From Silene latifolia (Eukaryota; Streptophyta; Magnoliopsida; Caryophyllales; Caryophyllaceae), in NCBI RefSeq assembly GCF_048544455.1, contig NC_133528.1:50334293-50398292 (forward strand): DNA of 64,000 bases, written 5' to 3'. Under the pieces are notes generated by a model, which worked only from the letters and a program-made list of their open reading frames with translations, was not told the DNA's origin and made no database searches. Position 1 is the stretch's first letter; every line of letters begins with the position of its first letter. A program made the translations under genes and the position numbers. This document shows positions 1-11,488 of this stretch, piece after piece.

Positions 1-301
1 AAGACGGTTCTTACACTCGACTAAAATAAAGGCACAAAAAAAAATTGTGAGAGGTCTTAAATTAAGACGGTCGATCTCCAGGGAAACTAACTGAGATTAC
101 ACAATAATTCACATAATCACATTGAAGATGTTTTTATACGGAGTATAAAATACTAGACATAAACTACACGGAAGCGGGGCACTTAGAGTGTAATTTCATT
201 GTTCTTATTTGTTTCATTCCAATTTTAGTTGGTTTTAAGCCTTTAAGAGATCTAATCTTAATAGTTTTACGAGTCCTTGAAGAGTGAGATTACATATAGG
301 T

Positions 302-333
302 CCGTGCATCGCACGGGCATCAAATCTATCTAA
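302..333 (+). mobile_element. Possible Helitron 3' terminus (degenerate)
   Basis: The hairpin CCGTGC-ATC-GCACGG (302-316) is followed 13 nt later by CTAA and then T. This fits the Helitron 3' rule of a short GC hairpin before CTRR inserted at an AT site. The spacing is longer than at the other ends in this window and CTAA is less typical than CTAG, so the call is weak. Confidence 0.4.
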
Positions 334-1656
334 TTAATATGATAGAGTTACATTTGTAACAAACACATACGGCTTTTTCCTTCCCCATTCTATTTTATGT
401 CTATTATTATTATGTTTTTTTATTTATTTTTATTCTATTGCTTTTGTATAATTTCTTGCATATTAATTATCGCTAATTGTTTTCCTTCATATTTTCAGGT
501 GCATGAAATTGGACTCGGCGAAACTGTTATTTTATGGTACTCCATAATTATCTATATCTAATCTCCCCTAAGAATTAATTCGGATCAGTGTCTCTCTTAC
601 CCATTGCTTTTTTGAATAATAATGACATATTATTGAGTTTATTTTTTCATTTATTTTTGCTTAAATTGTTAAATTTTGTCCAAATATTGAGGCTTCATCT
701 CAATAAGCATATTCTACTATTATAGTATTATATATTGACGGCGTTGTCAGGATTAGATTAACAAGCTTTACGAAGGCGTAAATTAATGATATCTACGGTA
801 TCCCACATTAAATACGCTCCTTTCCACAATGTACATAAAACTACATTAACTCACACCACAACAGATAGAATCATTCTCAAATTTTTCACTATCTATTCCC
901 AACCACATGTCATTAGCCTGCATCTTTAGAGAAAGTAAAATAATTGACGTTAGCTTTGGATGTTTTCAAATGATTATTAAGTTAGCCGGCCTTAAAATCA
1001 TCTTGCCAATTGCATCTTTTTTTTAATAATTATTGCCCTTGATTTATATGTTTGATATGTTTATTATTTTTCTATTATAATTGATTGTATATTATTGATC
1101 AGGATTGTTCATATTGGTTAAGTTTTGTTCTGTAATTTTCTAACCATTAAAATTTTATTCTCTTAGCATATTTGTATACATTATAAATTTAATTTCATCG
1201 ATTCCATATTTTCAAACAATAAAATTGGTATTGGTATTCCGTGGAGTACACATACTTTTATTTTTAAGACCTTCACGTTATTTTATTTTCTCTGTTTAAA
1301 ATTAAATATTTTTGATGTCTATAAACTTATTTCTTGATACAGGGGTGTATTTTCACAAATTTTGTTGATAATAATATAGTTGGTATCTTTAAATTAAAGT
1401 ATGATTTATTTTTTTATGGCATGTTAATAATTATAATTAGACAAAAATATACAATAATAACATTATTGTCCAATAACAATATAGGAAACCCGTGCAAGTA
1501 AGTGTTTCAAGTAAGTTTGTAACCAAGTCCTTTTTAATTAATAAACATCCCCAACAATGTTTTAGAAGCTCAAATATTCAAGACTATATTAAGTTACCCG
1601 TATGCATCGAAGAAACTATACTTACCATAATAATTAGAGAAGAACCAATATTATAA

Positions 1657-1685
1657 CCCGTGCAACGCACGGGCACAAAATCTAG
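1657..1685 (+). mobile_element. Helitron 3' terminus
   Basis: A perfect 7-bp hairpin, CCCGTGC-AAC-GCACGGG (1657-1673), is followed after 8 nt by CTAG (1682-1685) and the flanking T. This is the standard Helitron 3' end. The element would extend to the left; its 5' TC end was not identified. Confidence 0.65.
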
Positions 1686-1992
1686 TAATTATTACATTCT
1701 ACTAATTTAACATCTAACTTTTTTCTTAAATGATGAATTTTTGGGTTCCCTCTTCATTTATACTACCTATACACATTGTCATATTTTTGTCTACGATTAT
1801 TATCTCTTATGTTATCACAATATCTCTACTTGTCTACCTTAAACACCTTTGAGATTTTATTTTGTCGGTCTAAACACTCTAATTCATGCAATCAATAAAG
1901 AGAGCTTAAAATAACGCCTAAATATTTGTTGGAAGATAAACATTCATAGTCCATAATTTTTAAGCTTATTAAAACAATAAATTATTAACGAT

Positions 1993-2021
1993 CCCGTGAT
2001 TTTCACGGGGTCCAAAACTAG
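1993..2021 (+). mobile_element. Helitron 3' terminus
   Basis: The hairpin CCCGTGA-TTT-TCACGGG (1993-2009) is followed after 8 nt by CTAG (2018-2021) and T. Its layout matches the terminus at 1685, but the stem sequence differs, which suggests a second Helitron copy or subfamily inserted close by. Confidence 0.65.
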
Positions 2022-2423
2022 TTGTTATTCTAAAATTGTAGCTGGTATTGATCAAATTCTACGTAATAGACAAGATCATGAAAGATTAATTAAATAAATT
2101 AGATAGTTCGTAACAGTTGGAATCTCTGTAATCGTTTGAAAAAAAATTTCTTTAATAATAAAGATAGATATAGATTTATTTTTGGTTATGATATGGATCA
2201 AAACTTGTATTGATACCACTAATATTGGGTAAAAAGGATTAAATAAGAATGTATAAAAGAAGATTACAACACTATATAACCACATATTTATACTACTACC
2301 ATACCATGTCATAAAAGGGTTACAATATTTCACTAAAGAGTCACATTATTTCACAATAGCCACATTATTTCACTCTATAAATTGTTTCTCTCAATAAACA
2401 CATTGTTTCACTCAATAGTCACA

Positions 2424-2452
2424 CTAGTGTAGATCCTCGTGCTACAGCATGG
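2424..2452 (-). mobile_element. Possible Helitron 3' terminus, reversed
   Basis: A followed by CTAG (2424-2427), then a GC-rich imperfect hairpin CGTGC-TACA-GCATG about 10 nt inside, reads as a Helitron end on the minus strand. One stem pair is a G-T wobble. Confidence 0.35.
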
Positions 2453-3163
2453 TATTTTTTAGTTTTGTTTTATAAAGAGATATTCTCATTAAATTAATTG
2501 TAAAAATTAACTGTACCTTTAATGTTATAATATACTAATATAATCTTAGTAAGAGGTAGAAAATGAAAGTTTATTACCATCAAAAGACACTTTAAGTTAA
2601 ATTATTTTGCCTTAAACCATTTTTACTTTACAGTAAAAATTAACTCTATAATGTTATATCATTGCATGAAACTAATTTATGACATTAAATTACAATTAAG
2701 TGATGTAAAAATGTAAAATTTAATTAAAACGAGTATAAATCTTATAACAAAAATAGGCAAAAACAGTATACCATGCACTTAAAAAGACGATTTACGAATA
2801 ATTAGACTAATATTTTTTTTAATTAAAAAAAATACGTAAAAATTGTTATGTCCTTTAAAATATACACCATATTTAGAGTGTAACTGATGAAGGATAATAT
2901 AAGAAACAGATTTACGTAATTTTAGGGTATAAGTGATGACAATAATTATGTTAAAGACTGCATAAGAAACCGATTTGCGTAATCTTAGAGGGTAACGAAT
3001 GAAGAATAATATCTATGAAAATGGAAATGATTGCATAATAAATTATGGATTTTAATGAAAAAGTCATAAATATAAATTTTAAATAGTAGATTAGAGTTTA
3101 ATTATAAGAATATATTAATTGAAAAGATAATATAATGTAATGAATTTTTTTTTTTACTTACTA

Positions 3164-3477
3164 CTCCCTCCCAGCCACTATATTATTCCCATTTGATATG
3201 GGCACAATACTTAAGGAAAAGTATTAAAATAACAGTAAAATAGTTGTGTGAGGTTGGTGATAGGAGTGAAGGATGAATTATTAGTAGTTAAATAAAGAAT
3301 TGTGGGGTCAAAACATAAAGGAAAGTAATAAAATAGGAGTAAAAGAGTTGTGTGGGGTTTGGTGATAGGAGAGATGAATGAATAAAATAAGAGTAAAAGT
3401 TACTAAAAATAGAAAGGGGAACATTAGTTGAATAATCCGTTTCGGGAAAGAGGGAACATTATAGTAATTGGAGGGAG
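3164..3477. mobile_element. Stowaway-type MITE (314 bp)
   Basis: The left end CTCCCTCCCAGCCACTAT and the right end are inverted copies; the right end read on the minus strand is CTCCCTCCAATTACTATA. TA dinucleotides at 3162-3163 and 3478-3479 form the target duplication. The CTCCCTCC terminus, TA duplication, small size and lack of coding capacity are diagnostic of Stowaway (Tc1/mariner) MITEs. It lies about 170 bp beyond the P450 stop codon. Confidence 0.85.
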
Positions 3478-3649
3478 TATTACCTTATTTAGCTAAATGT
3501 CTTTTGGAGGAAAAACTAATGCTGAAAGTAGGTTACATTGTTAAAGAAAACTATGGCTGACAACTGCCTTGTTTAAACTTTTGAGTATGATACATGGATG
3601 CGTATATATATCTAATTTTCTCCAAGGATGGTGTTATTGGTGCACAGTA
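3478..3649. other. 3' flank of the P450 gene
   Basis: This is 172 bp between the MITE and the P450 stop codon. It should include the 3' UTR and polyadenylation site of the minus-strand P450 transcript. No clear AATAAA-type signal stands out. Confidence 0.4.
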
Positions 3650-5296
3650 CTAGGCCTTACGCTTAGTTGTGATTGCTTTGAGCGGCACTAGTTTCTTTGC
3701 TGTCAAGCCGATTCTATCAGCCCAATCAATGGTATCCGGAGTCACGCCACTTTCCAACTCCCAGTCAAAACTATAGAGCAGTGCACCCAATGTAAGATGC
3801 AGCATTTGATGAGCTAGTGGAATCCCTGCACACATTCTTCTTCCGGCCCCAAACGGCAAAAACTCGTAATCATGGCCTCTGTAATCTGTTTTTGATCCTA
3901 TAAACCTCTCTGGCTTAAACACTAACGGATCATCCCAGCTTTGTGGATCTCGTCCAATTGCCCATATATTCACGAAAACTTGGGTTCCACGACAAACGTT
4001 GTATCCCATGAAAGTTGTATCTTCTACCGCTTTTCGTGGTACAAGAAACGGAACAGGAGGATGTAACCGAAATGTTTCCTTAACAACTGCCTGTAAATAA
4101 GGTAGTTCATCTATGTTTGCCTCTTTGACCTTTCTGTTTGGCCCAACCACTTGATCTAGTTCAGATTTGACTTTAAACATCCAATCAGGGTTTGCTAGAA
4201 GTTGTGTCATTGCCCATTCTACTGTGCTTGCTGTTGACTCGGTACCAGCCATTAGAAATTCCTGTATACACCAGCAACATGTGTTAGAGCAATACAGTTG
4301 ATTACGGTAGCCTTGATTACGTGCTAGATCTTGGATGGACTTGGAAAGTTAAGCTAGAATCATTACTATCTTTTACTAAGTGGTGGATTCATTACTTACC
4401 GATAAAAATATGTTGATATGATGATCAGAGATCTTTTGGGGCTCGTCATTTGAATGGCCTTCAAATTCCAATAACAAATCCAAGATGTCTTTCCTATCCT
4501 TCTTTCTTCCCATTCTTATCTCCTCCCTTCGTTCCTTTACAAACGACGAAGTTATCTCAAACACCCTCTTCATGTCTTGTTCTGTCTTCTTCTTTAATCC
4601 CTGAAGATCCATCCATCTCACCCACGGAAAAAAGTCGGAAACATTTGGAAGGCCAGTCCATTGAGTTAACCCATTCATAGCTGTGAAAAACTCAGACCCA
4701 TTTGTTAAACTTGGATCCACTATATCTTTCGAGAGCATAAGGTTTCCAAGCAAGTTAAACTCGGCCACGAAAACAATTCTCCCAACCTCAATAGCCGCGT
4801 TTCTTCCTGCAGCTGATATCCACTCAATCAGATCGTCCACACACTTCTCTCGGATGGACTCGGTTTCCCTGATCCGCTTGCTCACCAGCATTTCAGTCGC
4901 CAGTAATTTCTTCATCAAGCGCAAGTGAGGCCCGTATGGAGCTAAGATTAACGACCCATTATGGTAGTCGTGGACACGCATAGTCTCGTTGATGTTGCGA
5001 TCAGCAAAAGCGAGATCGTGGTACTTGAATAAATCACTAGCTGCTTTTGCTGTTTGAATCACAATGATTTTCTGACTGCCTAGCCTTAACCATATAACAG
5101 GTCCATGTTTTGTGGCTAATGCAGCTAAGGTCCGGTGTGGCATGGTACCCAAATCGAGCATATTGCCGATAATAGGCCAGCCACGTGGACCCGGAGGAAG
5201 ACGCCTCAAACGGGCATTTCTCAGCCAGAGGAGAGTTATTACGGGGATGAGAATAAGGAGAATTGACGAGTATGGATGATCGTAAGGTATCTCCAT
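3650..5296 (-). CDS. Cytochrome P450, CYP76A-like
   Basis: A haem-thiolate mono-oxygenase anchored in the ER membrane and fed by NADPH-P450 reductase. Two exons (5296-4400 and 4261-3650) flank a 138-bp phase-0 intron with GTAAGT donor and TATACAG acceptor, giving 502 aa. Visible parts: hydrophobic anchor (about residues 10-25), PPGP hinge (34-37), I-helix AGTEST (304-309, Glu in the usual Asp position), K-helix ETFR (361-364), PERF (416-419), and haem loop FGAGRRMCAG with ligand Cys443. Length and the single intron before the I-helix are normal for A-type CYP71-clan genes. Overall similarity is closest to CYP76A proteins by recall; several CYP76 enzymes oxidise terpenoids or alkaloids, but the substrate cannot be read from sequence. 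No frameshift or stop is seen, so it is probably functional. Confidence 0.9.
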
Positions 5297-5395
5297 AGCC
5301 TGATCTGATCTGGTTGAGTTGTTTAGTCAAGTTTTAGTGAAGCTAATAATGGTTAGCAATTCCATATAATATTGGAATATTACCGTTGTATAATG

Positions 5396-5404
5396 TATAT
5401 ATAT
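5396..5404 (-). promoter_or_regulatory. Possible TATA box of the P450 gene
   Basis: An alternating TATATATAT run lies about 100 bp upstream of the P450 ATG on the minus strand, a reasonable distance for a TATA box with a 5' leader of about 70 nt. Such runs are common in AT-rich DNA. Confidence 0.3.
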
Positions 5405-6327
5405 GGTTAATAAATTAAGCCTGATGCATGTTGCTTACCCATTAATTTACATATCCCAAATTCTGATCAAGTTGCTAGATACATGTGCTCAGCTCCTTCC
5501 TATTTGTGATACTACTCCGGTTTCCTGGATCGTTGTCGGTGTTGCTACAGGATAATAAAAGTTGAATGGATTAAGGCACGGTCTGGGTTTTCTATATAAG
5601 GAGCTCAGCAAATAGCCATTGGTAAATGCATTTTTCGGCACAATATTTATTTGGACTCTTGGTCTCTTCGAGAATAATTCTCTTTCTTTTCAACACATCC
5701 GAGGTTTTGACCATTGGGGTGTTGTGGTCGCGGTATTGTTCTGAAAATCGACATTTGTGAATTATGAATGTCATTTATTAATCTAAAGTAATGGTAATAG
5801 TTTTGGCAAAATCTCAATTCAATTGAACACTTTTGTGCAGCAAGGTGTGTATATGATGCACATTCATTAAGAAGGGAAGCTGAGGCAACGGATTGAGAAT
5901 TACTACCTGTGTCTTTCTAATTTGTCTACTTTTATTTAAAAAATCATTTATATAAATCAAGTAAACATAAATAATTGACTTAGATAAAGGGGTATAACGT
6001 ATTACCAAAATATATGAACATTACTATCTTTTGTTCCATGCCATGAGGCATATCATATGGCACGGTTATGTAAATACCAGCATCACAATATGTACTAAAA
6101 TTCCCAGTTTATTGAACAGAATTCCAGTGAATTTTAACTAGTTGTAAATCCAAGGCTCCTGTTAACTTTTTCAAACTTAAGGAGCAAAATGTCAAGAGGA
6201 GTCTAATGGCCTACAACCTAGAAGTGTAACATGGTAGTGGCACAATAACTTGCGAGAGCCAATTGTGGGTAGTTGTAAGATCGAAATGACGTAACTTAGC
6301 CTAGACAACGCTTTAGTTTTGACCCTT
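5405..6327. other. Intergenic DNA, P450 to Athila 5' LTR
   Basis: No recognisable gene. A plus-strand CTATATAAGG (5592-5601) precedes an ATG at 5626, but the frame closes after 44 codons with no known motif. A 60-codon minus-strand frame at 5592-5774 overlaps it and is also unrecognised. The last five bases, CCCTT (6323-6327), match CCCTT at 50501-50505 beyond the other LTR, offset by one base, and are the probable target duplication of the Athila element. Confidence 0.5.
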
Positions 6328-6587
6328 TGATGAGCTCCTATTTCTACATTGTTTTGGCATTATTTGGAGCTCATTTGGTAACATTTGGTGACGGTTTTTG
6401 ACGATTTTCACATTATTTAACCAATTCCGAATGCTTTATCATTTAGCATGATTTCTAGTGAAGAATGAGATGCCAAGAGACCAAGAGAAGCGTCCAAGGA
6501 AGAGTGAAGAACAAACATTGAAGAAATACCATGAGAAAGCATTCCAAGGATCAAGCAAAGCACGAAAGAAAAACGCACTCCAGGCCC

Positions 6588-6638
6588 AAACTCGCACCGT
6601 GCGAGTTTCCAGACACCAGAACTCGCACCGTGCGAGTT
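6588..6638. repeat. CTCGCAC palindrome pair, copy 1 (5' LTR)
   Basis: Two near-perfect palindromes stand 11 bp apart. The first is AAACTCGCAC-C-GTGCGAGTTT (6588-6608, 10-bp arms around one base). The second is AACTCGCAC-C-GTGCGAGTT (6620-6638), whose outer flanks CCAGA and TCTGG extend the stem. The same two-palindrome cassette recurs at 16365-16414, 31090-31132 and 49382-49432. Confidence 0.85.
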
Positions 6639-6957
6639 TTCTGGGTTCATTCCGTTTTGTGTTACGAGCTTTTCCTTTGTTAAACCCATGATTATTAGGT
6701 TACGTTAGACTATATATAGGATGTTTTCAAGTAGGTTAAGACATCTTATGCACACTTTTAATTAATCAAGTTGTAATTTGGGAATTATTCATCTTTTTTA
6801 TTTGGGTTTAGATCTACTATGGAGAACTAATCTCCTATTCTTAATCCGGCTCAAAGGTGTAATCTTTGGTTGTAAGACTCCTTAATCTTTCCTTAATTTT
6901 CATTCTCATTGTTAATCTTTTGTGCTTATTGTTTTAATTTTGGAAACCTTGTTTAAA

Positions 6958-7288
6958 TTGAGTAATTAAGTGTGATTTCCTTGTTGCTTAACTAATCAAG
7001 TTCCTTAATTTATTGTTGTTGGGATTATTAAGTGTGATTTCCTTGTAATCTCATCTTTGCAACACCTTGTTATTATGCTAATGAATGTGATTTCTTCTTG
7101 GCTTAATTAGCAAGTAAAGGATTAACTTGTAATTAGGCATTAATCGTGATTTCATTGTGTCTAATTATCCCTATTGAATCTCTTGTGCTCATATCTTCTT
7201 GTTAATTTGACCAATGTATGTGATTTCTACTTGGTAGAATTGATGAGTTGGGTTATTTGATTAAGTGTGATTTCCTTGTCATTTGGCC
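6958..7288 (+). repeat. Six-hairpin array with conserved GTGATTTC loop (5' LTR)
   Basis: Six units at 6958-6999, 7020-7053, 7076-7112, 7130-7167, 7204-7241 and 7251-7288 each place GTGATTTC, 1-3 nt, then TTG in or at the edge of the loop. They are closed by stems of quite different sequence: TTGAGTAATTAAG/CTTAACTAATCAA, TGGGATTA/TAATCTCA, TGCTAAT/ATTAGCA, TAATTAGGCA/TGTCTAATTA, AATTTGACCAA/TTGGTAGAATT and GGTTATTTGA/TCATTTGGCC. Some pairs are G-U wobbles. Function unknown; an RNA structure is the simplest reading. Confidence 0.7.
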
Positions 7289-7515
7289 ATTATTAAGGAG
7301 ATTTAGAAGATTTATCTTCACAATAGGGTGATAATATATAATTAAAGGATTGATCTTGTGGTTTTATTAACTAAAGTGTCTCACTTTATTGAGTCGGATT
7401 AAGTTTCTCTCAAATTTGATAAATTTCCATCTTAAAACTCACTTGTTTGATTACTTGTTGCTTACTCTTGTTTGAATTTCCTTTTTGTTGTCCTTGAAAA
7501 CCAAACCAAACCAAA

Positions 7516-7556
7516 CCAAACCCCCCCCCCCCCCCCCCACCCACACACACACACAC
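7516..7556. repeat. Poly-C and (AC)n microsatellite in the 5' LTR
   Basis: A run of C followed by alternating AC separates CCAAA repeats from CTTTTTTAC. The 3' LTR has a much shorter, different junction here (about 50290-50303). It accounts for most of the length difference between the two LTRs, and homopolymer length may be unreliable in the assembly. Confidence 0.85.
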
Positions 7557-7761
7557 CTTTTTTACATACTTGTTGTTAATTTGTCACAATTGTTCTAATT
7601 GCTCTATTAAATACACCATTGCAAAACCCCCCTTCTCTTGGGTTCGATCCCTTTGCTTGCTACTTTACTAGTTTAGAATTAGTGTTAATTAGTATGCTTT
7701 GTGGTATATAAATTGTTAATTTGGCCGTCTTAAATAGCGACATTTTAGGCGTGTCAAATTT

Positions 7762-7779
7762 TGGCGCCGTTGCCGGGGA
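7762..7779 (+). other. Primer-binding site, tRNA-Asp
   Basis: TGGCGCCGTTGCCGGGGA lies 5 nt after the LTR. It is the complement of the 3' end of plant tRNA-Asp including CCA, the primer typical of Athila elements. It fixes the plus orientation of the host element. Confidence 0.9.
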
Positions 7780-7915
7780 AGATAACGGTTTTGCTAGTGT
7801 TTTTGTTGGAATTTTTAGGATAGTTGTGTTAGTTAATCTTTGTTCATTGTTGTTAGTGTCTTGTTCATTACTTGTGTGAATCTTTTTGATTGTGTGCTCT
7901 TGTGTAGAATTGTTT

Positions 7916-10258
7916 ATGGTCAGTACTAGGAATTCAAGTGAAACACTTTGTCCATTCAACCCGGAGATTCAAAGATCACTTGCTTGGATAGGAGGAGGTA
8001 TTAGAAGAGACACCCCGATTATTGAAGAAAGTAATCCCGTGACTCAACAAAACCAAGGGGAAGATAACATCATTTCTTTTGAAACCGAGCCACAACCCAT
8101 AAGAATCATCATGGGTGATCGTGAGGACGAGAATCCACCAAGGCCTAGAACCATCAAAGAACTTACCGCCCCGGATCTTACACAAGTGCCCTTGTGTATC
8201 TCCTTTCCGACCTTGGCGGAAAATGCCACCTTTGAATTTAAGTCCGGGCTCATTCACCAATTGCCCCAATTCCATGGACTTAGCACGGAAGATCCCAACA
8301 AGCATCTAAACAAATTCCATGTGGTTTGCTCAAGCATGAAGCCTAATGGGGTTACCGATGAGCAACTTCAACTAAGAGCCTTCCCTTTTTCACTCAAGGA
8401 CGCGGCAAACAATTGGCTTTACTATCTTCCCACCGGGAGCATCACCACTTGGAATCAAATGAAGAGGGCTTTCTTAGAAAAGTATTTTCCCACTAGTCTC
8501 TCCTCTCAATTGAAGAAAGAAATAAGTAATGTTGAACAAATGGATGGGGAGAACTTGTATGAGTATTGGGAGAGGTTTAAACAACTTCTTTCTAGTTGCC
8601 CATACCATGGGTATACCGACCACGATCTTCTCTTGAACTTTTGTGGTGGTCTACTTGAGGATGATGCTAGGATGATTAAAGCCGCTACGCAAAGAGGGAA
8701 TGAATATATGTCGGTCTAAGAAGCAAATGATTTGATTGAAAGATTGGTAGGAAGCTCTAGGAATTTTGGGAGGAGAATTAGGAAGACAAGTGGGGCATCT
8801 TCTTCAAGGCAAAGCTCCAACCATATGGAGGAAAAATTTGATTTTCTTACCAATTTGATCAAGGAACTAACAAAAGGAAATGAGAGTGCTTCTCATGTGA
8901 AATTTTGTGGTCTTTGTAATGATCCAACTCATCCCACAGATGGGTGTCCATCTTTGCAAACGGAGGAGGCAATTGAAGTGGTGAAGGCTATTGGGTTTAG
9001 GAAGTTTGACCTCTATTCCAACACTTACAATGAAGGGTGGAAATCTCATCCAAATATGGGTTGGGGGGAACCAAAATCAAAACCAAAAGGGATCCTCAAA
9101 TTCCTCATTTCAAAAGCCAAATCAAAATCAAAGCCAATCACAAAATTCCTTGGAAGAGATGATGAAGACACTTCCTATGAATCAAGTGGCAATGCAAAAA
9201 GAAAGTCAAGCCTTGCTACAAAATACCAAAGAATTCCAAACCACCGTGCTTCACCAAAATCGGCTTGCCGATTCAAGGATTGGTAACCTTGAGACCCAAG
9301 TTGATCTAATTCTCAACACACTCACTTCACAACCCACTCAAGGAGGGAGCCTCCCTTCTCACACCATTCCTCCACCCACCAAAGAACAAGCAAAAGCGGT
9401 CTCTTTGAGGAATGGTAGAGAGTTGGTAGAGGCACCCAAGGCTCCTAAGAAAACAAGACCACTTCCTATTTTTCATGAAGTGGAGGATGTAATTGAAGAT
9501 GAAATTGAAGTGGTAGTGGAACATGGGGAATCATATACACCTCAACAAGTGAGGATCAATGAACCGCTTCCGGAATACGAGTCACAAGCTCCATTTCCAA
9601 GTGCTTTGAATGATACAAGGATAATTGACAAGAAGACTTCAAACCTTTACGATATCTTTCGTAAAGTGGAGGTAAACATCCCACTTCTTGACCTTCTTAG
9701 TAGTGTGCCCAAGCATGCAAAGTTTTTGAAAGAGTTGTGCATTACTAAGAGGTCCAACAAGGCAAAAAGCATGAAAAAGGTAAGGGCTAGTGAACATGTG
9801 TCGGCAATGTTTCAAAAACATTTGCCACAAAAATGTAGTGATCCGGACATGTTCACCATCCCTTGCAAAATTGGTGACTTGGATTGTCAACATGCTATGC
9901 TTGATTTAGGTGCATCTATTAATGTCTTGCCCACTTACCTTTATGAGTCTCTCAAGTTAGGACCTTTGAAACCGACTCGTACGGTCATTTCTTTGGCCGA
10001 TAGGTCCAATATCTATCCTAAGGGAATTGTGGAAGATGTCTTGGTGAAGGTGGGGGATATGCTTTTTCCCGCAGACTTCTATGTAATTGAAATGGAACCC
10101 GAGAAAGGCTCCACTCCCATTTTGTTGAGAAGGCCTTTCATGAGAACTTCCAACACCAAGATTGATGTGTCTAGTGGACGCCTCACAATGGAATTTGAAG
10201 GGAAAAAGATTGAGTATAGCATACATGAGGCAATGAAATACCCAACCGAGACTTCCTC
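7916..10258 (+). pseudogene. Athila gag and protease, broken
   Basis: The Gag shell protein packages the RNA; the aspartic protease cuts the polyprotein. The frame starts at ATG 7916. Retrotransposon Gag domain: about 8230-8700. A CCHC-like knuckle (C-x2-C-x4-H-x4-C) lies at 8906-8947. The retropepsin has DLGAS (about 9901-9915) and a flap-side ILLRRPF, where the family usually has ILGRPF. Breaks: TAA at 8717-8719 in frame, and a one-base shift in the G run at 9063-9068. After it the frame is open until copia A interrupts the chain after TCCTC (10254-10258). The downstream part resumes at 16151. Confidence 0.85.
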
Positions 10259-11488
10259 TGAAAGATCATAGATCCATATTAGACTCTATAATAAAATTAA
10301 TTTATCTCATAAATTGTTATTTAGGTGATCTATGTAACATGCATGCTAATATGAAAGCATAAAAAGAAGGTATAAGGAAAAACAATTTCCTTACATTGAA
10401 TATATGGTAAAATGGGCACAAACTAGTTCTCCTTACTAGTTTGTTCTTGAGATAAAATGATATGGATGATCCTCCTTGAAAAACCTTCAAAAAGAAAGTC
10501 TCCTTCAAGTTGCACCCAAGAACTAACCCAATAATATTAACAAGTTTGTACTAGTAACTTGTTAATATTGCTCCCTTGATAAATATTAGTAATATCACTA
10601 ACTTATCTTAGTAATATTATTAATGTATACTAGTTGATGAATTATTATTGTAGAGAGATAGAGAGAAAAGTTCACATGCAAGATGTAGAGTGTAAAATGA
10701 AGTAGTGTAAAAATGTGAACAAATGATGGAGTATAAGGGGGAAAAGTGGTGGGTGGGTGGAGTGTGGAAGTGGAGGATTTTGTCTTATATTTTATCTTAC
10801 ATCACATGCAAAATGTTGTATAAGATTAATTATGGTAGTATACAAAATAAGGTAAATGATTATGTGAGTAATCATCCACTACACTTATTTTACACGATCC
10901 ACTTGACCATTTACGGGTCCATGTTGGTTCTTATATTTGTCGCACAAATCCGTGTAATTATTATTTTAAACATCGTATCATGTTTAAATACTTCCATAAT
11001 TAATTCGTCCAATTCACTCCGTAAATATACGTGTACCACTACACATATTATTTACATACTAATATTAATCACATTAATCAATTAGTACAATTTTAGCAAA
11101 TTAACAATTAATTAACTAAAACCCGTTTCTCAAAACTTATTATTTAATTATCGCATAATTAAATAATAACTGCCGCTCCTTGAGTTCGCAACTCGAAATC
11201 TCTCTAAAAATAATCGACCAACCTCTTAGTCTATAAATCAAGGGACTAAACAAATTGTATCTCATACAATTAATTAGTTATCAATTGGGGTTTGTTCTTT
11301 TAGGTGTGACCGAAAGGGGTCAGTTGATCACCGCCGTCTCACGACAATAACGTCAAACTCTAGTCAGCCAACCGTTATCGATTTACGTTAATCAACTGAC
11401 GAGGATCAAATAATTAAATATCTGATGATATTTCATTAATGAGATTTATTATGTTAACGCACTATTGTGGAGGACACTAACTCCAACA
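10259..11488 (-). repeat. Copia A 3' LTR (1230 bp)
   Basis: Read on the minus strand it starts TGTTGGAGTTAGTG and ends GATCTTTCA. It matches 14884-16145 apart from scattered substitutions and a 32-bp insertion in the partner. It contains a perfect 14-bp inverted repeat around TCGCA (11137-11169) and a smaller one, GAGTT-CGC-AACTC (11182-11194). Confidence 0.9.

Larger units (their letters stand above)
1..3163. other. AT-rich intergenic DNA with Helitron ends
   Basis: No convincing gene is visible. Short open frames here, such as 2076-2333 on the minus strand, are low-complexity, rich in Ile/Phe/Leu, and lack a domain or exon signals. The stretch is strongly AT-biased and carries at least three plus-strand and one weaker minus-strand Helitron 3' termini, listed separately. 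It probably consists of overlapping decayed Helitrons and other repeats upstream of the P450 3' end. Confidence 0.6.
6328..7756 (+). repeat. Athila 5' LTR (1429 bp)
   Basis: It begins TGATGAGCTCC and ends GGCGTGTCA, matching 49122-50499 along its length. It is about 50 bp longer than its partner because of an expanded C run followed by an AC run (about 7516-7556). It holds one copy of the CTCGCAC palindrome pair (6588-6638) and an array of six hairpins with a conserved loop (6958-7288), both described separately. Confidence 0.92.

Noticed and set aside
2076..2333. 85-codon minus-strand frame with hydrophobic residues
   Set aside because: Low-complexity AT-rich translation next to Helitron ends; nothing supports a membrane protein gene.
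6417..6691. Open frames on both strands within the Athila LTR (also at 49211-49485)
   Set aside because: Present only because LTR sequence is locally stop-poor; no start context, domain or coding bias.
6958..7288. Regularly spaced short repeats resembling a CRISPR array
   Set aside because: The genome is a plant; repeats are 8-12 nt, spacing is irregular and the array lies in an LTR with hairpin arms.
10723..11085. Open frame repeated at 15473-15742
   Set aside because: It lies in the copia A LTR, antisense to the element; it repeats because the LTR repeats.
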